From Fischerella muscicola SAG 1427-1 = PCC 73103 (GTDB taxonomy: Bacteria > Cyanobacteriota > Cyanobacteriia > Cyanobacteriales > Nostocaceae): a DNA stretch of 64,000 bases. Both the position numbers and the translations under genes were made by a program. Location: NCBI RefSeq assembly GCF_000317245.1, contig NZ_AJLJ01000205.1:1-64000 (forward strand), read 5' to 3'. Every line of letters begins with the position of its first letter. Within the stretch, counting starts at the first letter, position 1. The notes beneath the pieces were generated by a model, which had not been told where the DNA came from, did not search any database, and saw only the letters and a program-made list of their open reading frames with translations. Positions 17,204-25,908 of this stretch are shown here, piece by piece.

Positions 17204-18298
17204 ATGAGCAATACATTTCGGGATTTACTGAAAAAGGTAGGCAGTGGTAATCATACGGGAGAAAATTTGACTCGTGAGGAAGCTGCTACGGCGACTAAGA
17301 TGATGCTGTTGGGTGAAGCAACACCAGCCCAAATCGGGGCTTTTTTGATTGCTCATCGCATTAAACGTCCGACTGGAGAGGAATTAGCAGGGATGTTAGA
17401 TGCCTATGATCAACTTGGGCCAAAGCTAGCATCTATATCTTCTGTACAACCAGTTATGGTTTTGGGCATACCCTATGATGGCAGAACCCGCACAGCACCG
17501 ATTAGCCCAATCACGGCGTTGATATTAGCTACTGTTGGACAACCAGTAATCATGCATGGGGGCGATCGCTTACCTACCAAATATGGTTTGCCCTTGGTAG
17601 AAATTTGGCAGGGTTTAGGATTAGATTGGACTGGGTTAAGCTTGGAAAAAACTCAGCAGGTGCTTGAAGAAACGCGAATTGGCTTTGTTTATCAACCTCA
17701 GCATTTCTCCTTAACGCGTAGTATTTGGGATTACCGTGATCAGCTAGGTAAGCGTCCGCCCTTTGCGACTATGGAATTAATTTGGTGTCCTTATGCTGGC
17801 AATGCTCACATTGTGTCAGGGTTTGTTCATCCTCCCACAGAAGCTATGTTTCAAGATGCTTTAACTCGGCGAGGAGTAACCAATTTTACAACTGTAAAAG
17901 GATTAGAAGGTAGTTGTGATTTACCACGCGATCGCACCGCGATTATTGGTTTATTAACACCTGCAACCAGCGATCAAATAGAAAGATTACATTTGGCACC
18001 TCGTGACTACGGCTTTACTACCAAAAATGTACCCTTGGGTACTACTGAAGAACTGGTAGCAGATATGCAAGGTGTATTAAAAGGTATACCCTCTGAATTA
18101 ATGGAAACAGCTTTATGGAACGGTGGGTTTTACCTGTGGCGTTCTGGTATTTGTTCAGATATGCAATCGGGTATTGCCAAAGCCAAAGAATTACTGACAA
18201 CTGGTGCAGTAGCAGCAAAACTTCAAGAAATTAGTCAAAGCATTTATAAACTAAAGTCCACAGTCCATAATTCAAGGCTACTAACCATTGATAATTGA
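17204..18298 (+). CDS. cnaT: CnaT, TrpD-like protein required for nir operon expression
   Basis: A 364-residue protein of the anthranilate phosphoribosyltransferase/nucleoside phosphorylase fold. The N-terminal helical domain has the family motif LGEATPAQIGAFLIAHRIKRPTGEELAGM, and the glycine-rich region is GIPYDGRTRTAPISPITALI with VIMHGGDRLPTKYGLP. True TrpD has a GTGGD motif, which is altered here, so it is not the tryptophan enzyme. In Anabaena a protein of this kind downstream of ntcB (CnaT) is needed to express the nir operon. I start at the ATG at 17204, behind AAAGGAC; an upstream ATG at 17177 lies in heptamer repeat. The C-terminus also runs into heptamers (RLLTIDN). Confidence 0.85.
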   Translation: MSNTFRDLLKKVGSGNHTGENLTREEAATATKMMLLGEATPAQIGAFLIAHRIKRPTGEELAGMLDAYDQLGPKLASISSVQPVMVLGIPYDGRTRTAPISPITALILATVGQPVIMHGGDRLPTKYGLPLVEIWQGLGLDWTGLSLEKTQQVLEETRIGFVYQPQHFSLTRSIWDYRDQLGKRPPFATMELIWCPYAGNAHIVSGFVHPPTEAMFQDALTRRGVTNFTTVKGLEGSCDLPRDRTAIIGLLTPATSDQIERLHLAPRDYGFTTKNVPLGTTEELVADMQGVLKGIPSELMETALWNGGFYLWRSGICSDMQSGIAKAKELLTTGAVAAKLQEISQSIYKLKSTVHNSRLLTIDN

Positions 18299-18307
18299 CT
18301 ATCGTAC

Positions 18308-18329
18308 AGACGCGATGTTCCTCGCGTCT
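18308..18329. repeat. Small palindrome AGACGCG...CGCGTCT
   Basis: Arms AGACGCG and CGCGTCT with an eight-base centre, between the convergent cnaT and MBL-like genes. It could act as a bidirectional transcript end, but no T-run is present. Confidence 0.6.
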
Positions 18330-18339
18330 CTACTATTGA

Positions 18340-19239
18340 CTATTGACTAACATCCAAAATTAACCCTTCACGTGCAATCAGTGCTTCTGGAAAAGTAGAC
18401 GCAATTTCTATTTGCACCTGATCAAGCCAATCGTCAAAATCGTCTGGGTGATGGTGAGAAAAGACAATTTGCTTAATGTTATGTATACCAGCCAAATCTA
18501 CCGCTGTTCGCCAATGTGAATTACCAGAGTCATTTTTGTGGAAGCTGAAAGGAGTGCTGATATTAGTAATCAGCAAATCAACATCTTGCACTAGCTGAAT
18601 AATGTTTTCTTGCTCAGTAGGATCAACTTCCTTGGGTAAATCAGTTACATAGGCAACACTATAATTGTGCCAACTGATTTTATAACCTATAGACTTTTGG
18701 ATTTTATTTATGAGCGCGGTTGTAATGTTGATCTCATCTAGCTTTACTATCTTACCTGGATGAAAATTGTGAAATTGCAATTCAGATTGCATTACTTGTA
18801 AAGGGTAAGGAAAGTGTGGTAGCAGCATCTGATCATATAAGCATTGCTTGATTGAAGCTCCATTTGAGGCTGCTGTTCCATAGATATGAAAACTATTTTC
18901 AGAAATAAATGCTGGGGCAAAGAATGGAAATCCTTGAATCCGATTTGATTGGGAGTTAGTAAAAAATAAATGAGCTTCTAGTGGCTGTTGCTGTTTTAGC
19001 CAACTTTTACCGAGTATACGTAAACCAGTACCTCCATCAAAAACGAGGTGTTTGTCAGCTAACTGCATTTCTACACAAGCGGTGTTGCCACCATAACGGC
19101 TTGTACTCTTACCTGGAGTGGGAATTAGACCCCGTACACCCCAAAATTGCACAACAAATTTTCCCCGGTGGTTTGAGGATTGAGTAGCTTGCTTCTGAGT
19201 TACGTATATCTGGGGTGACGACTGCTCAAAATTAGACAT
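18340..19239 (-). CDS. Metallo-beta-lactamase-fold protein lacking the metal-binding motif
   Basis: A 299-residue protein with the plan of the MBL family: FWGVRGLIPTPGKSTSRYGGNTACVEM, then LVFDGGTGLRILG, and a C-terminal block VFSHHHPDDFDDWL. Where active members have T-H-x-H-x-D-H before IQGFPFF, this protein has T-N-S-Q-S-N-R (residues 94-100). All four first-site residues are changed, so hydrolytic activity of the usual kind is unlikely. Fold and length are otherwise intact, which suggests a kept structural or regulatory role. It ends next to cnaT (convergent) and may be co-transcribed with panD, 11 bases upstream. Confidence 0.8.
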   Translation of the reverse strand: MSNFEQSSPQIYVTQKQATQSSNHRGKFVVQFWGVRGLIPTPGKSTSRYGGNTACVEMQLADKHLVFDGGTGLRILGKSWLKQQQPLEAHLFFTNSQSNRIQGFPFFAPAFISENSFHIYGTAASNGASIKQCLYDQMLLPHFPYPLQVMQSELQFHNFHPGKIVKLDEINITTALINKIQKSIGYKISWHNYSVAYVTDLPKEVDPTEQENIIQLVQDVDLLITNISTPFSFHKNDSGNSHWRTAVDLAGIHNIKQIVFSHHHPDDFDDWLDQVQIEIASTFPEALIAREGLILDVSQ

Positions 19240-19250
19240 TTTTTTTGCTA

Positions 19251-19634
19251 TTAGGTCTTACTGAGCAGGTCATCGTAGTAGCGAATTTCCAAAACACAAT
19301 TTTTTTCGTCCACAATGACAACAGTTGGAGAGTAACTTTTTAACTCTTCTGTAGTAAACTGCCCGTAAGCCATTATAATCAGGCGATCGCCGATCATGCC
19401 TAGACGTGCTGCTGCACCATTTAGTTCAATCGCCCCAGAATTTGCTGGAGCGGGGATCGCATAAGTAATAAAGCGCTTACCGTTGGCATTGTTTACTACT
19501 TGTACCTGCTCATAAGGTAAGATACCAGCTTTATCCATCAACATGCGATCTATACTGATACTACCTACATAGTTGAGATTAGCTGCTGTAATAGTACAGT
19601 TATGAATTTTTGCTAAAAGGAGTGTGCGCTGCAT
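19251..19634 (-). CDS. panD: Aspartate 1-decarboxylase PanD
   Basis: A 127-residue pyruvoyl enzyme that makes beta-alanine for pantothenate and coenzyme A. The self-cleavage site Gly24-Ser25 is visible in [10 protein letters not shown]. The following blocks [13 protein letters not shown] and [25 protein letters not shown] match the family. The length agrees with known PanD. The downstream MBL-like gene begins 11 bases later. Coenzyme A supply links it loosely to coaE at 38079, which is not a neighbour. Confidence 0.95.
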   Translation of the reverse strand: MQRTLLLAKIHNCTITAANLNYVGSISIDRMLMDKAGILPYEQVQVVNNANGKRFITYAIPAPANSGAIELNGAAARLGMIGDRLIIMAYGQFTTEELKSYSPTVVIVDEKNCVLEIRYYDDLLSKT

Positions 19635-19639
19635 TGATT

Positions 19640-19840
19640 GTAGGGGACAGGGGATTGGGGATTGGAGATTGGGGATTGGAGATTGGGGATTGGGGAAGAA
19701 GGACTAGGGGGAATGTGGGGAGACAAGGGACAAGGGAAGGGGGGTGGGGAGTGTGGGGAGACAAGGGGGAAAATAAACACCGATCCCCGATCTCCGATCC
19801 CCGTTCGCGTAAGCGTCTCCGTTAGGAGAATCCCCGATCC
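19640..19840. repeat. Dense STRR block between panD and ppa
   Basis: Tandem heptamers of the GGGGATT type with GGAGATT variants fill 19645-19700. GGGAGACAAGG and ATCCCCG runs follow up to about 19840, with a CGTAAGCGTCTCCGTTAGGAGAA fragment that also resembles sequence near 61990. It fills the gap between ppa and panD. Confidence 0.85.
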
Positions 19841-19843
19841 CTT

Positions 19844-20356
19844 CTAACCTTTACCAGCTTGAATGCATTTTTCCACTAAAGGCATAACTTTATCAACATC
19901 ATGCCAACCAAGAATTTCTGTCACCTTTTTTTCAAGATTTTTATATGTGCGGAAAAACTCTGCTATTTCTTCTAACCGATGTGGGGCTATGTCTTTGATT
20001 GATTTTACGTTGGTATAGCGAGGATCTTTGTCAGGTACACAAAGGATTTTTTCGTCGCGATCGCCACCGTCTATCATTTCTAACATACCAATAGGCCGTG
20101 CGGCAATTACACACCCTGGAAAAGTAGGTTCGTCCATGATCACCATGCCATCAAGCGGGTCGCCATCATCAGCTAAAGTGTTGGGAACAAAGCCATAGTC
20201 ATATGGATACTGCACTGATGCGTAAAGTACCCTATCTAAAGCAAAAGCCTGTAGCTCTTTGTCATATTCGTATTTATTTTTACTTCCACCCGTAATTTCA
20301 ATCAGAACGTTAATTAAACCTGGTTTGGGTTGAGGGGGAATAAGGGATAAGTCCAC
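19844..20356 (-). CDS. ppa: Inorganic pyrophosphatase Ppa
   Basis: A 170-residue soluble family I pyrophosphatase. The signature D-G-D-P-L-D appears in [13 protein letters not shown], with further active-site blocks [27 protein letters not shown] and [13 protein letters not shown] choose the GTG at 20356 because CAGGAG stands seven bases before it and [13 protein letters not shown] is the usual family N-terminus; the ATG at 20386 would add an odd [11 protein letters not shown] hairpin (ACACGGG with CCCGTGT, 20383-20414) lies just upstream in the presumed leader. Confidence 0.93.
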   Translation of the reverse strand: MDLSLIPPQPKPGLINVLIEITGGSKNKYEYDKELQAFALDRVLYASVQYPYDYGFVPNTLADDGDPLDGMVIMDEPTFPGCVIAARPIGMLEMIDGGDRDEKILCVPDKDPRYTNVKSIKDIAPHRLEEIAEFFRTYKNLEKKVTEILGWHDVDKVMPLVEKCIQAGKG

Positions 20357-20553
20357 AACAAAACTCCTGAGATAATAGTAATACACGGGTCAAGCCTTGG
20401 TTGGCTCCCCGTGTAGAATTTTAGGGCCAAGAGGGACATATCCCAATAGGGAAAAAGGATCAAACTTTCAAAGGGAAGGGGAACGGGGAACAGAAAAAAT
20501 CCTGTTCCCTGTTCTCTAACCTACATGCGTTTGTTGAACCTTGAGTGATTGAC

Positions 20554-20727
20554 TTATGAAGGAACAGCAGAAAGAGTTAAATTTTTCACCAATAACTTAG
20601 AAGATGAAATGTGCTTTTCCCAGTTCAGCACAGGCATTTCTTGCCAGCAATGACGGCAAAACCAATATATTTCAGATCCGCGTATATGTAACAAAAGAGG
20701 ACCGGAACAGCAAGGACAGTAATTCAT
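20554..20727 (-). CDS. Small zinc-ribbon protein, 57 residues
   Basis: An ATG at 20727 opens a 57-codon frame ending TAA at 20554. The protein starts MNYCPCCSGPLLLHIRG and continues SEIYWFCRHCWQEMP. C4-x2-C7 and C24-x2-C27 form a four-cysteine ribbon, with an extra C6. I recall similar short CPCCS...YWFCxHCxQEMP proteins and domains in filamentous cyanobacteria, some attached to response regulators, but the function is unknown. It stands alone in a long intergenic stretch upstream of ppa on the same strand. Confidence 0.7.
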   Translation of the reverse strand: MNYCPCCSGPLLLHIRGSEIYWFCRHCWQEMPVLNWEKHISSSKLLVKNLTLSAVPS

Positions 20728-21471
20728 AGTTTTTTGAAAAAAATTAGCTTAAATTGTGTTGATTACAAAAAACAAACTCTTAATTAAGTAAATGGGTGTG
20801 AATAAATGTATATTAGTGAACTCTTGTGCAATACAGGGGATTCTAAAGTAGTTGGTGTAACTGAAAACTATTGATGAAGAAGGAGAAATTATTTATATTT
20901 ATTCACACAAAGTGATTTCTTACTACCAACTTACTTAATATGTTGAAAAACAACGAAATTATTCGTTTATTTATCTATAATCATTACCTATTGTAAGAAT
21001 TAGATGAGTAATATTTAAAATATTTATAAATTATGTAATTTCTCTCAAAATTAGAGTGAGTATCAATTTTGTTAATGTAAAAATAAATAAAATTTGGCTC
21101 TCTACTATATAACTTATAGAACTCATAATTTTCTTTTTGTGGGCGTAGCTTGTGCTCTGCGCTTAAAAACGACCTAAATTTATACATCCTTCCTTTCCTA
21201 TTCCCTGTCTTTACCAGTGAGTTCATTAATTAAATCGGATTCCTATATTTGTGTTCATGATTAATTCTTCACAAGATCCTCAAATTAATTTTATATAGTT
21301 AAAAATGTCAGAAGTAAAAATTGTGACATTTATATGAATAAGTATAAATCATGTTTGTAAAGAACAATTCTTTTAGGAAAATTATCAACTCACAATAGTT
21401 ATAAGAATTCGCTCTTGTATAAATGTGACTGGTCAAGTTAATACATGAATTTTAAATCAGGAATGATTAGT
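20728..21471. other. AT-rich intergenic stretch
   Basis: No convincing gene was found. An 80-codon minus-strand frame at 20984-21226 is low-complexity, rich in Tyr, Asn and Lys, and has no clear start signal; I treat it as chance. The stretch presumably holds the promoter of the universal stress gene. Confidence 0.6.
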
Positions 21472-21990
21472 ATGTTTGATAAAATTTTGGTTGGTATAGA
21501 CAATTCTGAAATTGGACAATACGTTTTTGATGAAGCTCTTGCTTTAGCACAAAAACTAAATACTCGTTTGATGTTGCTTCACGTTCTCGATCCTTTCGAT
21601 GAACGTTACCCAAGTTCAATAGCTTTACAAACAGATAGTCTTTATCCAAGTTTCCACTCGGAAGCTGTAAATTACTACATGGGTCAGTGGGAAACACTGA
21701 AGCAAGAAGGTATAGAATTTTTAAAAATATTTTATAATCAGGCGATCGCCAAAGGTGTCACAACTGAATATACTCAAAACTTTGGTGAACCAGGTAGAGT
21801 GATTTGTGAAGTAGCCCGAAATTGGGAAGCTGACTTAATCATAATTGGTCGTCGAGGTCGTCGAGGTCTCAGTGAGTTTTTCCTTGGTAGTGTTAGTAAT
21901 TATGTTCTGCATCATGCTTCTTGCTCTGTTTTGACTGTACAAGGATTAATTCATGCAATTAAACCAAATGAGCTAACTGCAAAAACTTAA
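21472..21990 (+). CDS. Universal stress protein (UspA family)
   Basis: A 172-residue single-domain Usp. The first strand is FDKILVGIDNSEIGQYVFDEALALAQKL. The nucleotide-binding motif G-x2-G-x9-G-S/T-V-S appears as GRRGRRGLSEFFLGSVSNYVLHHASCSVLTVQ, so ATP binding is plausible. It is a cytoplasmic stress-related protein without a defined reaction. I start at the ATG at 21472 because the domain begins there; in-frame ATGs at 21445 and 21463 would add up to nine residues. Confidence 0.85.
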   Translation: MFDKILVGIDNSEIGQYVFDEALALAQKLNTRLMLLHVLDPFDERYPSSIALQTDSLYPSFHSEAVNYYMGQWETLKQEGIEFLKIFYNQAIAKGVTTEYTQNFGEPGRVICEVARNWEADLIIIGRRGRRGLSEFFLGSVSNYVLHHASCSVLTVQGLIHAIKPNELTAKT

Positions 21991-22184
21991 GTAATTGCGA
22001 TGAACTGAGTATAAGTTAACTTCTTTCTACCAAAGGTATGATCTATTTGTGTATTTTTGAAATTTTTTCTTTATAGATAAACCCTTCTCCAGAAAGAAGA
22101 AAAACACTCTTTCACCTTCATAGCATCTGAATTATTGTAAATTTTTGCCCTCAAAATTTATAGATGCTTTGGAGGTAAAACATT

Positions 22185-22280
22185 ATGACACTAAATGTGA
22201 TGCTACTCTGGGTAACGTTAGCGTTCGTAGTTGTAGGAGCGATCGCATTAGTTCTGCAACCTTATATTGATACTCATTGA
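22185..22280 (+). CDS. 31-residue single-span membrane peptide
   Basis: GGAGG at 22171-22175 stands nine bases before an ATG that opens 31 codons ending TGA. The peptide starts MTLNVMLLWVTLAFVVVGAI and ends in LVLQPYIDTH, so almost all of it is one membrane helix with a short polar tail. I do not recognise it among photosystem or cytochrome b6f small subunits. The strong ribosome site, clean helix and position between a stress gene and a ChaB-like gene make a real small gene plausible. Confidence 0.55.
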   Translation: MTLNVMLLWVTLAFVVVGAIALVLQPYIDTH

Positions 22281-22466
22281 TCTTGATATTGATGTAATTA
22301 AACTTTGAGATCATTCCAAAAACTGAATAACGGCAAGAATAAACTTCTGCAATTACTACTGTAGACTAACTCATATCTATGCTTGCAGAAAGAGGAGAAT
22401 TAGTCTTTGAATTCTTACGATGAATTCAAGACAAACTTGAGATTAAGATAATATCGGAGTGGACTA

Positions 22467-22778
22467 ATGACTGATATTAACGTCGAGCAATCAGAAAATC
22501 AAAATAATAATGAAGAGCAAATTTCACCAGAAAGCAAAAGTAATAACGCTGGGGTTTTAACTGAGGAAATTAAGAAAGAATTACCTCAAGAAGCTCAACA
22601 AATTTTTGCTGCTGCTTTCAAAGCTGCCCAAAGCGATGGTATAAGTGAAGAGGGCGCTCGTCAAGTTGCTTGGAACAGCGTGAACAATCAATATGAAAAA
22701 GGCGCTGACGGCAAATGGCACTCTAAAGGTGAAGTTACCGCCCAACATCATAAAGCTGTCACTTCTGGTGGTAATTAA
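22467..22778 (+). CDS. ChaB-like domain protein
   Basis: A 103-residue soluble protein. The first 35 residues are Asn/Gln/Glu-rich and probably disordered. From about residue 37 it follows the ChaB pattern: ELPQEAQQIFAAAFKAAQ, then ARQVAWNSVNNQYEKGADGKW. ChaB was named for a cation transport regulator in Escherichia coli, but its real role is unclear. It lies close to the universal stress gene and the small membrane peptide on the same strand, which hints at a stress set. A hairpin at 22806-22834 follows. Confidence 0.75.
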   Translation: MTDINVEQSENQNNNEEQISPESKSNNAGVLTEEIKKELPQEAQQIFAAAFKAAQSDGISEEGARQVAWNSVNNQYEKGADGKWHSKGEVTAQHHKAVTSGGN

Positions 22779-22805
22779 TTTTTTACTAACTAGATATTAG
22801 ATCGA

Positions 22806-22834
22806 AGGCGGTTTGTGATGGACGCAAACCGCCT
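22806..22834 (+). terminator. Hairpin after the ChaB-like gene
   Basis: Ten-base arms AGGCGGTTTG and CAAACCGCCT enclose a nine-base loop, 27 bases after the stop. The T-run after it is weak (ATTGAATTTC), so it may be a terminator or a stabilising stem. Confidence 0.6.
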
Positions 22835-22927
22835 ATTGAATTTCATAGCGTTTGTTAAGAAAAATCCTGGAATTAATTATTAAACTGATAGAAGTTGCCC
22901 TACTGGGATTTATTGCCCATTAGAAAA

Positions 22928-24124
22928 ATGAGCGAACATAAAACAAGAATCTGTATACTGGGTGGAGGCTTTGGTGGTCTCTACACAGCTTTAAGGCTGA
23001 GTCAGTTACCTTGGGAGTCGTTACCCAAACCGGAAATAGTTTTAGTAGATCAAAGCGATCGCTTTGTTTTTTCTCCTCTACTTTACGAATTGCTAACAGG
23101 AGAACTACAAACTTGGGAAATTGCACCTCCCTTTGCAGAACTATTACAGAACACGGGTGTGCGTTTTTATCAAGCTGCTGTATCGGGAATTGACATAGAA
23201 CAGCAACGAGTATATTTACAGGATGGGCCGGAAATTGGTTATGATCGCTTAGTGTTGGCGCTGGGTGGCGAAACGCCTTTGGATATCGTACCAGGTGCAA
23301 CTTCTTATGCTTATCCTTTCCGCACAATTACTGATGCTTACCGTCTAGAAGAACGCTTGCGAGTGTTAGAAGACTCTGACACCGATAAAATTCGGGTAGC
23401 AATTGTCGGTGCTGGTTACAGTGGTGTCGAGTTAGGGTGTAAACTAGCAGACAGACTTGGCTCAAGAGGACGTTTTCGGTTAATAGAACTGACTGATCAA
23501 ATTTTGCGAACCTCACCAGAATTTAACCGGGAAGCAGCTAAAAAAGCACTAGAGGAACGGGGTATATTTATTGACCTAGAAACCAAAGTAGAAGCGATCG
23601 CCCAAGATACGATTTCCCTGGAATATAAAGGTCAAATAGACACCATACCTGTAGATTTAGTAATTTGGACAGTGGGAACGCGAGTCTCACCTGTAGTCCG
23701 AAATCTGGCTTTAAAGCAAAATCAGCGTGGACAAATTACGACTACACCAACTCTCCAAGTCCTTGATCATCCAGAAATTTTCGCCTTGGGAGATCTAGCA
23801 GAATCTTATGATGCGGAAGGACAACTAATCCCCGCTACAGCCCAAGCAGCTTTTCAACAAGCCGATTACACAGCTTGGAATATTTGGGCAAGTCTGACTC
23901 ATCGTCCTCAAATTCCATTCCGTTACCAATACTTAGGTGAGATGATGGCATTGGGTACAGACAACGCGACTTTGAGTGGATTAGGCATCAAACTAGAGGG
24001 TTCTTTGGCTTATCTCGCCCGTCATCTAGCCTATCTGTATCGAATGCCAACTTTAGATCATAAACTCAAAGTTGGTTTAAACTGGCTCGCTCGTCCTATT
24101 ATAGAAACATTATCAAAATCATAG
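22928..24124 (+). CDS. ndbB: Type II NAD(P)H dehydrogenase NdbB (demethylphylloquinone reductase type)
   Basis: A 398-residue FAD enzyme. The first nucleotide-binding motif is ICILGGGFGGLYTA and the second is VAIVGAGYSGVEL. The FAD-closing block is IFALGDLAE. The family-like QTWEIAPPFAELL and LGEMMALGTDNATLSGLGIKLEG match what I recall of Synechocystis NdbB, which reduces demethylphylloquinone in vitamin K1 synthesis. The C-terminus (LARHLAYLYRMP...KVGLNWLARPI) probably contacts the membrane. I start at 22928 because MSEHKTRICILGGG fits the family; a frame open from 22895 would add eleven residues. The alternative is a general NDH-2. Confidence 0.82.
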   Translation: MSEHKTRICILGGGFGGLYTALRLSQLPWESLPKPEIVLVDQSDRFVFSPLLYELLTGELQTWEIAPPFAELLQNTGVRFYQAAVSGIDIEQQRVYLQDGPEIGYDRLVLALGGETPLDIVPGATSYAYPFRTITDAYRLEERLRVLEDSDTDKIRVAIVGAGYSGVELGCKLADRLGSRGRFRLIELTDQILRTSPEFNREAAKKALEERGIFIDLETKVEAIAQDTISLEYKGQIDTIPVDLVIWTVGTRVSPVVRNLALKQNQRGQITTTPTLQVLDHPEIFALGDLAESYDAEGQLIPATAQAAFQQADYTAWNIWASLTHRPQIPFRYQYLGEMMALGTDNATLSGLGIKLEGSLAYLARHLAYLYRMPTLDHKLKVGLNWLARPIIETLSKS

Positions 24125-24191
24125 ATGGTGTATTGAACGTAGACGTCCTAGCCTCTGTTTTCAAACTGCCTAAAACCTTTTCAAGGTAAAC

Positions 24192-24258
24192 GGTAGTCGC
24201 TACAACGGGTAAAATTCCCGAAAGTGCGCTACCCAGGTCACACAAGCTTAGTTTGTGT
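24192..24258. other. Possible structured RNA or leader before the HAD gene
   Basis: GGTAGTCGC can pair with GCGCTACC around an inner CGGG/CCCG stem. A third hairpin (ACACAA/TTGTGT) follows directly. No coding frame crosses it. This could be a leader of the gene at 24422 or chance. Confidence 0.25.
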
Positions 24259-24421
24259 ATGCTGGCTAAAAATTATAATTTGGGCTTTGCATTTGTAACT
24301 CCAGACTGCAATCTGTGAGATAATCAGCTTGAAAACACGCCTATCGTTTTGTCGTAAGACATTGCGTTTCGCACCGAATACATTATTTCTCTAATCTAAA
24401 ATCCAAAATAGTCATAGGTTG

Positions 24422-25069
24422 ATGGAACGACCGAAAGTTATTTTTTTAGATGCAGTTGGCACTCTCTTCGGCGTCAAAGGCAGTGTGGGCGAAGTTTATA
24501 GTCAAATCGCACAGGAGTTTGGTGTCGAAGTTTCTACTGAAACTTTGAACAAAACATTTGCCCAAAGCTTGAAAGCTGCACCACCACCTGTATTTGCAAC
24601 TGCACAAGCGCAAGATATCCCGCAGTGGGAGTTTGAGTGGTGGCTTCGCATTGCTTCCGATACTTTTGAAAAAGCAGGTGTTCTAGAGAAATTTTCTGAT
24701 TTTTCAGCTTTTTTTAGCGAAGTTTATATTCACTTCGGCACAGGTGAACCGTGGTTTGTCTATGCTGATGTCTTACCATCTTTGACAAATTGGCAAAAGA
24801 TGGGTATAGAACTAGGAATAATATCAAACTTTGATTCTCGTATCTTTTCTGTATTACAGGCTTTAGAACTCAGAGACTATTTCGATTCCGTCACCATTTC
24901 TACTCAAGCAGGTGCAGCCAAACCAGACCCTAAAATTTTTACTATTGCTTTGGAAAAACATAACTGTCCACCAACAGCCGCATGGCACATTGGGGACAGT
25001 GTTGCAGAAGATTATCAAGCAGCAAAAGCAGCTGGATTACGAGGTATTTGGATAAATCGTGAAAAGTAG
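24422..25069 (+). CDS. HAD-family hydrolase (HAD-IA, DREG-2-like)
   Basis: A 215-residue phosphohydrolase-like protein. Motif I is IFLDAVGTLFG, with the nucleophile Asp and the DxVGT variant seen in DREG-2-like members. Motif II is GIISNFDSR, motif III is AAKPDPKIF and motif IV is WHIGDSVAEDYQAAKAAGL. The cap domain lies between residues about 20 and 95. The substrate is unknown; related proteins are assigned broadly as phosphatases. The ATG at 24422 is preferred over the overlapping TTG three bases before. A short GTAGAGACG/CCTCTAC repeat follows the stop. Confidence 0.82.
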   Translation: MERPKVIFLDAVGTLFGVKGSVGEVYSQIAQEFGVEVSTETLNKTFAQSLKAAPPPVFATAQAQDIPQWEFEWWLRIASDTFEKAGVLEKFSDFSAFFSEVYIHFGTGEPWFVYADVLPSLTNWQKMGIELGIISNFDSRIFSVLQALELRDYFDSVTISTQAGAAKPDPKIFTIALEKHNCPPTAAWHIGDSVAEDYQAAKAAGLRGIWINREK

Positions 25070-25114
25070 AGACGCAAAGCGCCTCTACTTTTGTTGTGTT
25101 GGTTGTTAGTTCAA

Positions 25115-25513
25115 TTAACTACCAACCATTATTTGCCTTGCTTCATCTTCCAACAGACGAATGAGAGTTTGATCTCCTTTTTGTCTGGCTATTTGCAGGC
25201 GATGTTCTAAATTACTCCGGATATGGGCAAGATGAGTGTTTGCTAATTCTTGCCCTGTTTTTTGCCTTGTTTTTGCAGTGGCGATCGCTTCCGGTTGTCT
25301 GCGTAGTTTCATTGCTTCTACGTCTAGGGGATCACCAACACAATAAGGTACTCCGCGATACTTCAACTCTGCTACTGGTTGAGGTGCACTAATGTGTCTC
25401 GGATAATGACGTTTCCATTGCTGGCCACGATACTTACCACTAATTTCCCCTGGAATCATTTCTACAGCTAGGGGATGAGATTCATAATCTACGCCGCGAT
25501 AGGTTAGTTTCAT
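25115..25513 (-). CDS. DUF4278 protein
   Basis: A 132-residue protein with two copies of the short Y-R-G motif, MKLTYRGVDYESHP at the start and ELKYRGVPYCVG at about 49-60, which define the cyanobacterial DUF4278. The C-terminal half is a charged helix (ARQKGDQTLIRLLEDEARQIM). No function is known. It is convergent with the HAD gene and shows no operon partner. Confidence 0.78.
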   Translation of the reverse strand: MKLTYRGVDYESHPLAVEMIPGEISGKYRGQQWKRHYPRHISAPQPVAELKYRGVPYCVGDPLDVEAMKLRRQPEAIATAKTRQKTGQELANTHLAHIRSNLEHRLQIARQKGDQTLIRLLEDEARQIMVGS

Positions 25514-25908
25514 TTGCTTCGCCTCGCTTTTAATTTTTTTGCAGGTTGGAATTAAATAGAGGCGCGTTCCTTCAGGATGTTTCCTTACTTCCGTCTCTTA
25601 AGCTGATTTTCCCCCTTCGCTGTCATTAAAAGCGTCATTGTGGTCATTGCTTGAGTAGTGCTTAAGTACTACTACAAATGCAATGTGGTATCAGAGTCTT
25701 CAAGAGATGAACGATTTTATTTCTGTATTTATTGTAACATTTTTGAGCAAAAGTCAAGGAACTCGCATAAAAAATTAATTATTATTCCACTACAATTTAG
25801 ATGCTCAGTGTTACAAAGTGAGAAATTTTGTCACACATTCATTTTTTACCAATGTACTGGGTATTCTGACTTTATGAGCATTTAGCAATCAGTACAGGTG
25901 TGACGATT
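25514..25908. other. Intergenic stretch with no gene seen
   Basis: AT-rich sequence between two divergent genes. It includes a short GAGGCG...GTCTC repeat fragment near 25558-25600. A 75-codon plus-strand frame at 25658-25885 has no family features and I do not call it. Confidence 0.6.

Noticed and set aside
17204..18298. cnaT as tryptophan-pathway trpD
   Set aside because: The GTGGD substrate motif of TrpD is altered and the neighbours are ntcB and nirA, so the nitrate role is preferred.
20383..20414. Hairpin upstream of ppa as a riboswitch
   Set aside because: A single short stem without known riboswitch features. Mentioned only with ppa.
20984..21226. 80-codon minus-strand frame
   Set aside because: AT-rich, Tyr/Asn/Lys-biased, no ribosome site and no domain. 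Likely chance.
25658..25885. 75-codon plus-strand frame
   Set aside because: No ribosome site, no recognisable motif, AT-rich intergenic background.
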